64,000 nt of DNA from Dinoroseobacter sp. (GTDB taxonomy: Bacteria > Pseudomonadota > Alphaproteobacteria > Rhodobacterales > Rhodobacteraceae), in the NCBI GenBank assembly GCA_030066795.1, contig JASJAW010000017.1:86959-150958 (forward strand), read 5' to 3'. Shown one piece after another: positions 26,353-35,330 of the stretch (positions are counted from its first letter, which is position 1; each line of letters starts with the position of its first letter). The notes under the pieces were generated by a model that was not told the origin of the DNA, made no database searches, and saw only the letters and a list, made by a program, of their open reading frames with translations. The position numbers and the translations under genes were made by a program.

Positions 26353-27557
26353 CCAAGATCGGCGTGATGATCTGCGGCCACGGCTCGCGCTCTCAGGCGG
26401 CTGTGGACGAGTTTGCCTTACTCGCGGACAAGCTCCCCGCCTATCTGCCCCCGGACTGGACGCTCGATTACGGGTATCTGGAGTTTGCCAACCCCGTGAT
26501 CCGTGACGGGCTCGACCGCCTGCGCGATCAAGGCTGCGACAAGATCCTCGCCGTGCCGGGGATGCTCTTTGCGGCGATGCACTCCAAGAATGATATTCCG
26601 ACGGTGCTCAGCACCTATGCCGCGCAGAACGGGATTGATGTGTCCTATGGGCGGGAACTCGGGGTCGATCCGAAAATGATCGCCGCTGCGGGTGCGCGGA
26701 TTCAGGACGCGGTTGATCGTGCCAATGCCGCACAGGGAGATGTCCCACTGCACGAGACCTGCCTTGTTGTCATCGGGCGGGGCGCGTCGGATCCGGACGC
26801 CAACGCCAACGTCGCGAAAATCGCACGTCTCCTGCACGAAGGCATGGGCTTCGGCTGGTGCGAGGTCGGCTATTCCGGCGTCACTTTCCCGCTGGTCGAG
26901 CCCTGCCTCAGCCATGCTGCGAAGCTCGGCTACAAGCGCATTGTCGTGTTCCCGTATTTCCTGTTCTCCGGCATTTTGATCGACCGCATCTATGGCTTTA
27001 CCGATCAGGTCGCGGCGGAGCATCCGGAGATCGACTTTGTCAAAGCAGGCTATCTTGGCGACCACGAGAAGGTGCTGGAGACCTTCGCCGAGCGCGTGAT
27101 GGAGCAGGTCTCCGATACTCCGCCGCCCAACTGCGGCCTCTGCGGATATCGCGCACAGGTCCTTTCGTTGGAGGGGGGTGAACCGCATGTGATCACCGCC
27201 GAAGAACGCGCGCATCCGGCCTTAGGGGCGATCCCGCCTGCGACTTGCGTGATGTGCAAGTACCGCACGCAAGTGCTCGGGTTCGAAGCGGAGGTCGGCG
27301 CCATTCAGGAAAGCCACCACCATCATGTGGAAGGGCAGGGCGCCTCGGCACCCGGTTCGAACGTCGCCGACTGCCAGCTCTGTGACACGTTCTGCACGGG
27401 CCTCTGCCGCCTTGAGGCGCAAAAACCGCATGATCATGGGCATCACCACCACCACGACCATGATCACGCGCACGACCACCATCACCACCACGCACCCTAT
27501 CCGCACGCCGCGCATCCGCACGGACCCGAAAGCGCGCGCAAGACCGCGAAGACATGA
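26349..27557 (+). CDS. cbiX: CbiX-type sirohydrochlorin cobaltochelatase with Cys-repeat and His-rich tail
   Basis: 402 residues of the long CbiX type. First half ICGHGSR with the metal-binding His near residue 11; second half VIGRGASDPDAN near 141. The C-terminal extension holds two copies of CxxC-x-YRxQVLx(L/F)E at 262-275 and 300-313, a further cysteine group (C342, C345, C349, C353) and a His/Asp-rich tail at 361-392. Bacillus CbiX also has a His-rich region and an Fe-S centre. It inserts Co into sirohydrochlorin early in the pathway, which is unexpected beside cobN. Start ATG overlaps the previous stop. Confidence 0.88.
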   Translation: MTKIGVMICGHGSRSQAAVDEFALLADKLPAYLPPDWTLDYGYLEFANPVIRDGLDRLRDQGCDKILAVPGMLFAAMHSKNDIPTVLSTYAAQNGIDVSYGRELGVDPKMIAAAGARIQDAVDRANAAQGDVPLHETCLVVIGRGASDPDANANVAKIARLLHEGMGFGWCEVGYSGVTFPLVEPCLSHAAKLGYKRIVVFPYFLFSGILIDRIYGFTDQVAAEHPEIDFVKAGYLGDHEKVLETFAERVMEQVSDTPPPNCGLCGYRAQVLSLEGGEPHVITAEERAHPALGAIPPATCVMCKYRTQVLGFEAEVGAIQESHHHHVEGQGASAPGSNVADCQLCDTFCTGLCRLEAQKPHDHGHHHHHDHDHAHDHHHHHAPYPHAAHPHGPESARKTAKT

Positions 27558-28453
27558 GCGGCGACCGGCTGTTTGATACCCATGTCGTGGTGGACTGGTC
27601 CGCGCGCAACGCGCCGTCGCCGGTCAAGCCCACGAAGGACGCGATCTTTTGGGCGGTGGTGCGCGACGGGGCCAAACCACGCGTTTATTATGCCCGGACC
27701 CGGGCCGCCGCACGAACGCGTCTGACCTCGCTCCTGCGGAAGGAACAAGACGCGGGTCGCCGGTTGCTGATCGGGTTTGATTTTCCGTTCGGCTATCCGC
27801 GTGGCGTTGCGCAAACCCTGACAGGACAAGACGACGCGCTCGCGCTGTGGGACTGGATTGACGCTGAAGTGCAAGACGCCTCGAACAATACCAACAATCG
27901 CTTCGACGTTGCCTGCCGGATCAATCGCCATTTTCCGGGCGACGGGCCCATGTGGGGCCATCCTGCGGGCCGCAGGTACCAGGGGCTCGGGCCAACAAAG
28001 CCCACCCCACAGGACGGCCATCCACCCGAACGCCGGTTCTGCGACGCCCGCGCCAGTGGGGCGAAAACCGTCTGGCAACTGGCCTATGCCGGGGCTGTCG
28101 GGTCACAAGTGCTGCTTGGTCTGCCGTTGCTCAAGACTCTGCGCGAAACCACGGGCGCCAGTGTCTGGCCCTTCGATACAGGGCTGACTGCGCCGCACAA
28201 CGCGCCGGTTCTGGCGGAGGTGTATCCCTCCCTCCTGCAAGCGCAGGCCCATGCGGACCGCGGTGAGGGAGAGCCCCTCGACGCGGCTCAGGTCCGGGTG
28301 TCCGCCCGCGCGCTCGCGGCGCTCGATCGCCAAGGCGAGCTCGCGCCACTCTTCGCGCCGGAGCTTCCTGCGGCAGAGCACAAGATCGTCGCGACCGAAG
28401 AGGCGTGGATTCTGGGCCTCGGGTTCGAAGACACGCTGAGGGCCGCCGCATGA
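27554..28453 (+). CDS. Uncharacterised cob-operon protein with RNase-H-fold-like (DUF429-like) pattern
   Basis: 299 residues. Acidic residues are spaced as in DUF429/RNase H-like folds: VVVDWSA (11-17), LIGFDFPFGYP (72-82), AEVYPS (221-226) and EEAWILG (282-288). No membrane segment or signal peptide. It overlaps cbiX and cobH by 4 bases each, so it is translated as part of the B12 operon. Relatives have been annotated in Rhodobacterales cob clusters under unrelated names; I do not know a tested function. The nuclease-like reading is inferred from motif spacing only. Confidence 0.6.
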   Translation: MSGDRLFDTHVVVDWSARNAPSPVKPTKDAIFWAVVRDGAKPRVYYARTRAAARTRLTSLLRKEQDAGRRLLIGFDFPFGYPRGVAQTLTGQDDALALWDWIDAEVQDASNNTNNRFDVACRINRHFPGDGPMWGHPAGRRYQGLGPTKPTPQDGHPPERRFCDARASGAKTVWQLAYAGAVGSQVLLGLPLLKTLRETTGASVWPFDTGLTAPHNAPVLAEVYPSLLQAQAHADRGEGEPLDAAQVRVSARALAALDRQGELAPLFAPELPAAEHKIVATEEAWILGLGFEDTLRAAA

Positions 28454-29088
28454 GACCCTACGAACGCGACCCTCAGGCGATCTACGCGCAATCCTTTGCG
28501 ACCGTTCGCGCCGAGGCCAATCTCGACCGCTTCGACCCCGGCATGGCCAGCCTTGCCACGCGTATCATTCATGCCTGCGGCATGGTCGAAGTGGCCGACC
28601 GACTGGCCTTCTCTCCCAACGCGTTTGCCGCCGGACGGGCAGCCTTAATGGCGGGCGCGCCGGTGCTATGCGACTGCGAAATGGTCGGCGCGGGGATTAT
28701 CCGCCGCTACCTGCCCGCTGCAAATGAAGTGATTGTCACGCTCAACGATGCAACCGTGCCTGATCGCGCGAAATCCATCGGGAACACCCGCTCGGCGGCC
28801 GCAGTGGAACTCTGGGCCGACCGCCTTGCCGGCAGCGTCGTGGCCATCGGCAACGCGCCAACGGCCCTGTTTCACCTGCTCGAACTGATCGACGCAGGCG
28901 CGCCGAAGCCAGCCGTCATCCTTGGCTTCCCGGTCGGGTTCGTCGGGGCTGCTGAGTCCAAGGCCGAACTCGCAGCAAACCCGCGTGGTTGCGATTTCAT
29001 CGCGTTGCGCGGGCGGCGTGGCGGCTCGGCCATCGCCTCGGCGGCCGTGAACGCACTGGCCGCCGGCCTGCCGGAGGAGGCCCAATGA
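28450..29088 (+). CDS. cobH: Precorrin-8X methylmutase CobH
   Basis: 212 residues, typical CobH/CbiC. It moves a methyl group from C-11 to C-12 to give hydrogenobyrinate. The catalytic His is His41 in RIIHACGMVEVADRL, and VLCDCEMVGAGI plus LGFPVGFVGAAESK are the other conserved blocks. ATG 28450 overlaps the previous gene's stop by ATGA; an in-frame start further upstream would lie inside that gene. The next gene, cobL, overlaps by ATGA as well. Confidence 0.96.
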   Translation: MRPYERDPQAIYAQSFATVRAEANLDRFDPGMASLATRIIHACGMVEVADRLAFSPNAFAAGRAALMAGAPVLCDCEMVGAGIIRRYLPAANEVIVTLNDATVPDRAKSIGNTRSAAAVELWADRLAGSVVAIGNAPTALFHLLELIDAGAPKPAVILGFPVGFVGAAESKAELAANPRGCDFIALRGRRGGSAIASAAVNALAAGLPEEAQ

Positions 29089-30290
29089 CCACCCACCCCT
29101 GGCTCCATATCGTTGGCATCGGCGAGGACGGGCTCGACGGACTGACCCCCGCCACGCGCGCAGTTGTCGAAGCGGCTGAGATCATCGTCGGCGGCAACCG
29201 CCATCACACCCTCTCCGAGCGGATCACGGCCGAGCGGATGGAATGGCCCTCACCCTTTGATGCGCTGATCGACACGTTGAAATCTCTCGCGGGTCGCCGG
29301 GTCGTTGTCCTCGCCACGGGCGACCCGCTCTGGTACTCCGTCGGCGCGCGGATCGGGCGCGAGATCCATCCGACAGAGATCACGTATCACCCACAAATCT
29401 CGGCTTTTCAGCTCGCGGCTGCCCGCATGGGCTGGAGCCTCGCTGATGTGGAAACGCTCACCGTTCATGGCCGCCCGGTGGAGCAGATGATTGCCTTCAT
29501 CCAGCCCGATCAACGCCTGCTGATCCTGACCACGGGCGCCGAAACGCCCGCCCAGATCGCGCGGTTCCTGACCGACCGGGGGTTCGGAAAATCCTCGATG
29601 ACAGTGCTGGCCGCGATGGGGGGTGAGAACGAAGAACGGTTCGACGGGATCGCCGAAAGCTGGGCGCACGACGTGCCGGAGTTCAACACGCTCGCGGTGG
29701 AATGCATTGCGGCCCCCGATTGCGCGCTCCTGCCCCGGGTCCCCGGTCTGGCAGACGAGTTGTTCCAGCACGATGGCACCATGACCAAGCGCGAGGTTCG
29801 GGCCGTGACACTCGCCAAGCTCATGCCGATGCGCGGCGCGCTGCTGTGGGATATCGGCACCGGCTGCGGGTCGGTTGCGGTCGAATGGATGCGGGCGGCG
29901 CGGTACGCCCGCGCCATCGGGATCGAACCGCGCGCGGACCGCCGCGCCATGGCGGCGGCCAACGCGCTCGCGCTCGGCGTGCCGAAATTCCAGATCATCG
30001 AGGGGTCTGCCCCCGCCGCACTCGGCGGGCTGGAGGCCCCGGATGCGATTTTCGTCGGGGGTGGGCTCGACCCTGAGGTCTTTGCCGCCGCGTGGGCTGC
30101 CCTGCGCCCGCTCGGGCGTTTGGTCGCCAACTCGGTCACACTTGAATCCGAGCAGACCTTGCTTGATCTGCACAGCGCCCATGGCGGTGAACTGGCCAAA
30201 CTTTCGATCCAGCGCGCCGAACCCGTTGGTCCGCGTACGGGGTGGCGGCCATTCATGCCAGTGACCCAGTGGAGCCTCGTGAAAAGATGA
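29085..30290 (+). CDS. cobL: Precorrin-6Y C5,15-methyltransferase (decarboxylating) CobL
   Basis: 401 residues, the fused CbiE-CbiT form. The N-terminal half is a tetrapyrrole methylase (VGIGEDGLDGL near 10, ATGDPLWYSVG at 77-87); the C-terminal half is a class I methyltransferase with WDIGTGCGSVAVEW at about 255-268. It methylates C-5 and C-15 and removes the acetate carboxyl at C-12. This fusion is typical of the aerobic pathway. It overlaps cobH and cobI by 4 bases. CobK, which makes its substrate, is not in the window. Confidence 0.96.
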   Translation: MTTHPWLHIVGIGEDGLDGLTPATRAVVEAAEIIVGGNRHHTLSERITAERMEWPSPFDALIDTLKSLAGRRVVVLATGDPLWYSVGARIGREIHPTEITYHPQISAFQLAAARMGWSLADVETLTVHGRPVEQMIAFIQPDQRLLILTTGAETPAQIARFLTDRGFGKSSMTVLAAMGGENEERFDGIAESWAHDVPEFNTLAVECIAAPDCALLPRVPGLADELFQHDGTMTKREVRAVTLAKLMPMRGALLWDIGTGCGSVAVEWMRAARYARAIGIEPRADRRAMAAANALALGVPKFQIIEGSAPAALGGLEAPDAIFVGGGLDPEVFAAAWAALRPLGRLVANSVTLESEQTLLDLHSAHGGELAKLSIQRAEPVGPRTGWRPFMPVTQWSLVKR

Positions 30291-30988
30291 GCGGGACCCT
30301 CTATGGCGTTGGCCTCGGCCCCGGGGACCCGGAGCTGATGACACTCAAGGCAGACCGCCTGATCAGATCGGCACAGGTCGTGGCCTATCCGGCGCTCGTT
30401 CAAGGCGACAGCTTCGCCCGGGCCATTGCGGCCGCCACGATCCCCGAAACCGCGCGCGAAATCCGCATAGAAGTGCCCATGACCCCGGCGCGCGCGCCTG
30501 CACAGATCGCCTACGATGCGGCCGCGGCAGACATCGCAGAGACGCTGGAAGCGGGGCAAGATGTGGTCTGCCTCTGCGAAGGCGACCCGTTCTTCTATGG
30601 CTCCTTCATGTATCTGCATGCGCGCCTTGCAGATCGATTTGATGTGCAGGTCGTCCCCGGCGTGACCTCCATGACAGCCTGCGCGGCCCGCGCCGCGCGC
30701 CCGCTCGTCGCCCGCAACGAAGTGCTGACCGTAATCCCGGGTCCGCTGCCTGAAGACGAGCTTGCGACGCGGCTGGCCGAAGCGGACACGGCGGTGATCA
30801 TGAAAGTGGGCCGCCACCTCGCAAAAATCCGGACTGTCATCGACAAGGCGGGGCTGTCCGAGACCGCCCGCTATCTCGAACGCGCCACGCTGCCCGCCGA
30901 GCGGGCGCTGCCACTGGCGGAGGCCCCGGATCCCGCTCCGTATTTCTCCATGATCCTTGTCACGAAAGGCGCCGACCCATGGCTGTAA
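30287..30988 (+). CDS. cobI: Precorrin-2 C20-methyltransferase CobI
   Basis: 233 residues of the tetrapyrrole methylase family. Glycine-rich VGLGPGDPELMTLKA near residue 8 and CEGDPFFYGSFMYL near 97 define the SAM site and match CobI/CbiL rather than CobM. It makes precorrin-3A. ATG 30287 overlaps the cobL stop by 4 bases. The 3' end overlaps the cbiG/cobJ fusion by 10 bases. Confidence 0.94.
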   Translation: MSGTLYGVGLGPGDPELMTLKADRLIRSAQVVAYPALVQGDSFARAIAAATIPETAREIRIEVPMTPARAPAQIAYDAAAADIAETLEAGQDVVCLCEGDPFFYGSFMYLHARLADRFDVQVVPGVTSMTACAARAARPLVARNEVLTVIPGPLPEDELATRLAEADTAVIMKVGRHLAKIRTVIDKAGLSETARYLERATLPAERALPLAEAPDPAPYFSMILVTKGADPWL

Positions 30989-32826
30989 CCCCCGTCGTCG
31001 TCGCCATTTCCGCGTCGGGTGCGGCGCTTGCGCGGCGCATCGCAGATGCTCATGGCTGGCCAATGCATGGCCGTGCAGGTCGGGTCACGGGCGCGGATGC
31101 GGAGTTCTCCAACGCGCTGACCCATGTGCGGGACCTCTTTGCAGCGGGCACACCCGTGATCGGCGTCTGCGCAGTGGGTATCCTGATCCGCGCTGTTGCG
31201 CCGCTGCTGTCGGACAAGACGACCGAACCACCCGTCGTTGCCGTCTCCGAGGACGGGGCGGTGGTCCTGCCACTGTTGGGCGGGCATCGCGGCGCGAACC
31301 GGCTGGCAAGCGAAATCGCGGCGGAACTGGACGCCGTTGCCGCCGTGACGACAGCGGGCGATGTCGCCATGGGTGTTGCGCTCGACGCACCCCCGCCGGG
31401 TTACCGGCTTGCCAACCCTCAAGATGCCAAACCGGTCATGGCTGCAATGCTGGCCGCCGGTGGTGCGCGCATCACAGGCGAGGCGCCATTCGAGGTGCCC
31501 TTCGCCGAGACCGGGCCCGGGATTGTCGTCACCGAGGCCCCGACAGAAGGCAGCCCGGATCGGCTGGTCTATCACCCGCAAACCTATGTGCTGGGGGTTG
31601 GGTGTGCCCGCAATGCACCGGAGGGCACGCTGGCGGATCAGGTCGCGCACATGCTCGCGCAAGCCAAGGTCTCCAAGGGGGCCATAGCGGCGCTGGCGAC
31701 GCTTGACCTGAAGGCCGACGAACCGGCGGTGAATGCGCTCGCCCGTGATCTTGGCGTGCCGCTCAGGGTGTTCTCAGCGCCTGAACTGGAGGCCGAGACA
31801 CCGCGCCTCGCCACGCCGTCTGATGTTGTCTTTGCCGAGGTCGGGTGCCACGGCGTCGCCGAAGGCGCCGCGTTGGCCTGTGCAGGGCCAGAGGCGGAAC
31901 TGGCCGTTCCCAAGCGGAAAACCACCACGACCACTTGCGCGCTTGCGCGCGCCCCGCAGCCCATCACCGATCCCGCAGGTCGTGCGCGGGGCAGGCTGTC
32001 GATCATCGGCATCGGCCCCGGCCAGTCCGACTGGCGCACGCCCGAGGCCTCCAAGCTGGTCGCGCAGGCTGAAGAACTGGTGGGCTACGGTCTTTATATT
32101 GACCTGCTCGGCCCGCTCGCGGTGGGCAAGGCGCGGTCTGATTTCCCGCTCGGTGGGGAAGAAGCCCGCTGCCGCTACGCGCTTGAACGCGCAGGCGAGG
32201 GGCGCAACGTGGCGCTGATCTGCTCGGGCGATGCGGGCATCTACGCAATGGGTGCGCTGGTTTTTGAACTTCTGGACCGCGCGCCCGAGGCCGAAGGCGT
32301 CAGCGATGCGGCGCGCCGGGCCGAGGTGATCTGCACGCCTGGTGTCAGCGCGTTGCAAGCCGCTGCCGCCCGCGCAGGCGCCCCTCTTGGCCACGACTTC
32401 TGCGCGATATCGCTGTCGGACCTGCTGACCCCGCGCGTGGAAATCGTGAAACGTCTGCACGCGGCCGCCGAAGGCGATTTCGTGATCGCGTTTTACAACC
32501 CCGTCTCCAAGCGCCGCCGCACCCTTCTGGCCGAGGCGCGCGATATCCTGCTCGACCATCGTCCCGCCGACACGCCGGTCCTTCTGGCCAGTTCGCTCGG
32601 CCGCCCCGAAGAGCACATCCGCTATCGCCGTCTGGCCGACCTCGACGTGGACGAGGTCGATATGCTGACGGTCGTGCTGGTCGGGTCGTCGAACTCGCAA
32701 CTGGCAAAGCTGGGGGAGGGGCCGCGCATGTTCACGCCGCGTGGCTATGCCCGAAAGATAGACGGAGATCTGGTGGCTGATCGGCATGCCGGGCTCGCCG
32801 GGCCAAAAAAAGGAACCTCCGCATGA
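30979..32826 (+). CDS. cobJ: CbiG-CobJ fusion: cobalt-precorrin lactone-hydrolase-like domain plus precorrin-3B C17-methyltransferase
   Basis: 615 residues. Residues 5-135 match the N-terminal CbiG domain (GVCAVGILIRAVAPLLSDK, LPLLGGHRGANRLA); 203-325 match the C-terminal CbiG/CobE domain (YVLGVGCARNAPEGTL, FAEVGCHGVAEGAAL). A linker at about 326-337 leads to CobJ (LSIIGIGPGQSDWRTPEA, ICSGDAGIYAMGALV, VIAFYNPVSKRR), which methylates C-17 with ring contraction. Full CbiG belongs to the anaerobic route, where it opens the lactone; aerobic organisms usually have only the short CobE. The fusion joins neighbouring steps. Starts 10 bases inside cobI. Confidence 0.93.
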   Translation: MAVTPVVVAISASGAALARRIADAHGWPMHGRAGRVTGADAEFSNALTHVRDLFAAGTPVIGVCAVGILIRAVAPLLSDKTTEPPVVAVSEDGAVVLPLLGGHRGANRLASEIAAELDAVAAVTTAGDVAMGVALDAPPPGYRLANPQDAKPVMAAMLAAGGARITGEAPFEVPFAETGPGIVVTEAPTEGSPDRLVYHPQTYVLGVGCARNAPEGTLADQVAHMLAQAKVSKGAIAALATLDLKADEPAVNALARDLGVPLRVFSAPELEAETPRLATPSDVVFAEVGCHGVAEGAALACAGPEAELAVPKRKTTTTTCALARAPQPITDPAGRARGRLSIIGIGPGQSDWRTPEASKLVAQAEELVGYGLYIDLLGPLAVGKARSDFPLGGEEARCRYALERAGEGRNVALICSGDAGIYAMGALVFELLDRAPEAEGVSDAARRAEVICTPGVSALQAAAARAGAPLGHDFCAISLSDLLTPRVEIVKRLHAAAEGDFVIAFYNPVSKRRRTLLAEARDILLDHRPADTPVLLASSLGRPEEHIRYRRLADLDVDEVDMLTVVLVGSSNSQLAKLGEGPRMFTPRGYARKIDGDLVADRHAGLAGPKKGTSA

Positions 32827-33608
32827 CAGTCTATTTTATTGGCGCCGGCCCCGGTGACCCGGAACTCCTGACCCTTAAGGCGCAACGCCTGATCGCGGCC
32901 TGTCCGGTCTGCCTCTATGCTGGCTCCCTGGTGCCGCCTGAGGTCGTGGCCCACGCGCCCAAAGCGGCCCGCGTGCTCGATACGGCTCCCATGACGCTCG
33001 ACGACACACACGCCGAAATCAAAGCCGCGCATGCAAAGGGTCAGGACGTGGCCCGGGTGCATTCCGGTGATCCGTCGCTGTATGGCGCGATTGCGGAGCA
33101 AATCCGTCGTCTGAACGCCGACGGTATTCCCTACGACGTCGTCCCTGGTGTGCCCGCCTATGCCGCCGCCGCCGCCGCGCTTGGGCAGGAATTGACCATC
33201 CCCGAGGTCGCGCAATCAATCATCCTCACCCGCGTGTCGATGAAATCGACCTCCATGCCGCCGAACGAAACGCTGGAGAACTTTGCGCAGACTGGTGCGA
33301 CCCTCGCCATTCATCTCGGCATCCGCGCCCTGCGCGAGATCGAACGCGTACTCACTCCGCATTATGGCGCGGACTGCCCGGTGATCGTCGCCTACCGCGT
33401 GGGCTGGCCGGACCAGATGTTCCTGCGCGGCACGCTCAGCGATATTCGCGAAAAAGTCCGGGCCGAGAAAATCACCCGCACGGCCCTGATCCTCGTCGGC
33501 CCGGCGCTTGCGGAGGTACAGGATTTCCGCGACAGCGCATTGTATGATCCTGCGATACCACACGTGCTCAGGCCGCGTATTCGCGCCAATTCGGCAACAG
33601 ATGCCTAG
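32823..33608 (+). CDS. cobM: Precorrin-4 C11-methyltransferase CobM
   Basis: 261 residues, tetrapyrrole methylase. YFIGAGPGDPELLTLKAQRL near the N-terminus, CLYAGSLVPPEV, and VHSGDPSLYGAIAEQ near residue 80 are the CobM/CbiF signature. It methylates C-11. ATGA overlap with the fusion gene upstream. Last gene of the plus-strand cob operon; a weak CCGC/GCGG hairpin follows but no convincing terminator. Confidence 0.95.
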   Translation: MTVYFIGAGPGDPELLTLKAQRLIAACPVCLYAGSLVPPEVVAHAPKAARVLDTAPMTLDDTHAEIKAAHAKGQDVARVHSGDPSLYGAIAEQIRRLNADGIPYDVVPGVPAYAAAAAALGQELTIPEVAQSIILTRVSMKSTSMPPNETLENFAQTGATLAIHLGIRALREIERVLTPHYGADCPVIVAYRVGWPDQMFLRGTLSDIREKVRAEKITRTALILVGPALAEVQDFRDSALYDPAIPHVLRPRIRANSATDA

Positions 33609-33702
33609 CTTGAACCGCTTTATTGGCGGGAATCGTTGATTTAATACAAAACTGACGCACCGTTGACGTTGTTCCGGGGGGAGCTGCCAAGGATGTGTAA
33701 CC

Positions 33703-34053
33703 ATGTCGAGTTTTTTGCCTAAAGAGGTCCGTGAGGGCCTGAAGCTGGCGCAAAAGCGTGCAGCTTTGAAAAAGAACCGTTTGAAAGTTCGTATCGGGGA
33801 GGAGAGCTTCCCGATCCGCTCCTTCGGCGATCGCGACTTCACGCTCGCGGTTGAAGATACCCCCAATTTGCGCGGGCTTGTCGATATTTTTGATGGCGGC
33901 AAGCATCTCTATCAGGCGCTGATCGTGACCGCTGCACAGGACGGGCCAGAGATGCGCTATGAATTCAAGCGCATGACCGCCGCGCGCGATAATGCCCCGC
34001 TCGATTATGACCGGGACGAGAAGGCCCCCAAGGGGCTTCTGCCACGCGACTAG
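33703..34053 (+). CDS. Conserved hypothetical protein, function unknown
   Basis: 116 residues, basic N-terminus (REGLKLAQKRAALKKNRLKVRIGEESFPI), then FTLAVEDTPNLRGLVDIFDGGKHLYQALIV, which looks like a small beta-barrel, and a charged tail. The layout recalls PilZ-like or similar domains, but the c-di-GMP-binding RxxxR/DxSxxG residues are not clear, so I do not assign it. No signal peptide. Standing alone 94 bases after cobM and convergent with the MalY-type gene. Confidence 0.65.
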   Translation: MSSFLPKEVREGLKLAQKRAALKKNRLKVRIGEESFPIRSFGDRDFTLAVEDTPNLRGLVDIFDGGKHLYQALIVTAAQDGPEMRYEFKRMTAARDNAPLDYDRDEKAPKGLLPRD

Positions 34054-34054
34054 T

Positions 34055-35230
34055 CTATTGCAGGTCTGAAAACGCGTCCTGAAGGCGGCTCACGGCCTCT
34101 TTAATGCGCGCGCGCTGTGTCCCGATGTTGAACCGCAGGAAGTTTTCTCCACCGGTGCCAAGGGTATGGCCGGGGGTCGCTGCGATTTTCGCACGGTTCG
34201 TAACCCGGTCCGAAAACTCCGCGCGCGCCATGCCTGTCCCGCTGAAATCGGCCCAGGACAGATAGGTGCCTTGCATCGGCATCAGCGTGATACCGGGGAT
34301 TGCGTCGATCCCCTCTTTGAAAATGCGGTAGTTCTCTTCGATATACGCGGTCAGTTCATCGACCCACGCGGCCCCCTCAGGCGTGTAAGCCGCCCGTGTC
34401 AATGCCACGCCCATCAGGTTCGGCTGCATATCGAGGCCGCGGAAGAACAGCTCGAACCGCGCCCGCAACGCTGGGTCCGGCAGAGAAACCGCTCCGGTTC
34501 GCCCGCCTGCAATATTGAACGTCTTCGAAGCCGAGGTCGTCATCACCAGCCGGTCCGTGATCTCCGGCGCGGCCAAAGTCATTGGAAAATGCCTCTGGCC
34601 CGCGAAGGTCAGGTCCATATGAATCTCGTCCGAGATTAGCAGCAGGTCATGTTTCTGGCAGAACGCGGCCAGTGCCGACAGTTCCGCTTGCTCCCACACC
34701 CGCCCGGCGGGGTTATGCGGCGAGCAAAACATGACGAGCCGCTCTTTTCCCGATAGCATTCCCTCATAGGCGTCGAAGTCCATCCGGTAGAGGCCCGCCT
34801 CGTCCTGCACCAGCGGCAGCTCTTTCACGACGCGTCTGGTCTTGCCGATCTTCTTGGCGAACTCGTGGTAGACGGGGGTGAAGATGATGATCTCATCGCC
34901 GATCTCGGTCAGCGCGTTCAGCGTGATCGCGATCCCATTTCCCAAACCGTAGGTCGTGAAGATCGCCTCCGGGTCGAGCGTCCAGCCATGCCGTTCCTGC
35001 ATCCACCAGCAGATCGCGTCGGTGTAGCTTTCAAGTCCACAGAAATAACCGTAGTCGGCCCGGTCGATCAGACCTTGCATCGCCCGTTGCAGGAAATCTC
35101 CGGGCTGGAAATCCATATCGGCAATCCACATGGCCAGCCCATCCTCAGCGGGCACGCCAAAGGCGGGTTCCATCAGGTCCCACTTGCTGCAATCGGTACC
35201 AAGGCGATCTTTTGGGGTGTCGAAGCTCAT
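34055..35230 (-). CDS. MalY/PatB-type cystathionine beta-lyase (PLP aminotransferase fold)
   Basis: 391 residues, fold-type I. WIADMDFQPG near 36, GYFCGLESYTDAICWWM near 61, CSPHNPAGRVW at 169-179, LISDEIHMDL near 199 and the PLP lysine K236 in TTSASKTFNIAGGRTGAV match the MalY/PatB group of C-S lyases. These cleave cystathionine to homocysteine, pyruvate and ammonia and in some bacteria also regulate. In marine bacteria related enzymes can act on other C-S compounds; the sequence does not decide. Convergent with the small gene at 33703. Confidence 0.88.
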   Translation of the reverse strand: MSFDTPKDRLGTDCSKWDLMEPAFGVPAEDGLAMWIADMDFQPGDFLQRAMQGLIDRADYGYFCGLESYTDAICWWMQERHGWTLDPEAIFTTYGLGNGIAITLNALTEIGDEIIIFTPVYHEFAKKIGKTRRVVKELPLVQDEAGLYRMDFDAYEGMLSGKERLVMFCSPHNPAGRVWEQAELSALAAFCQKHDLLLISDEIHMDLTFAGQRHFPMTLAAPEITDRLVMTTSASKTFNIAGGRTGAVSLPDPALRARFELFFRGLDMQPNLMGVALTRAAYTPEGAAWVDELTAYIEENYRIFKEGIDAIPGITLMPMQGTYLSWADFSGTGMARAEFSDRVTNRAKIAATPGHTLGTGGENFLRFNIGTQRARIKEAVSRLQDAFSDLQ

Positions 35231-35330
35231 CTTTGTCCTGCCGGTCTTGCGTTTTGCGCCAACCTAACCGCCTGCGCGGCGGCTGCAAGGTGAGTTGCGC
35301 GGCCCCGCCCGCTGGCTTACATCAAGGCGC

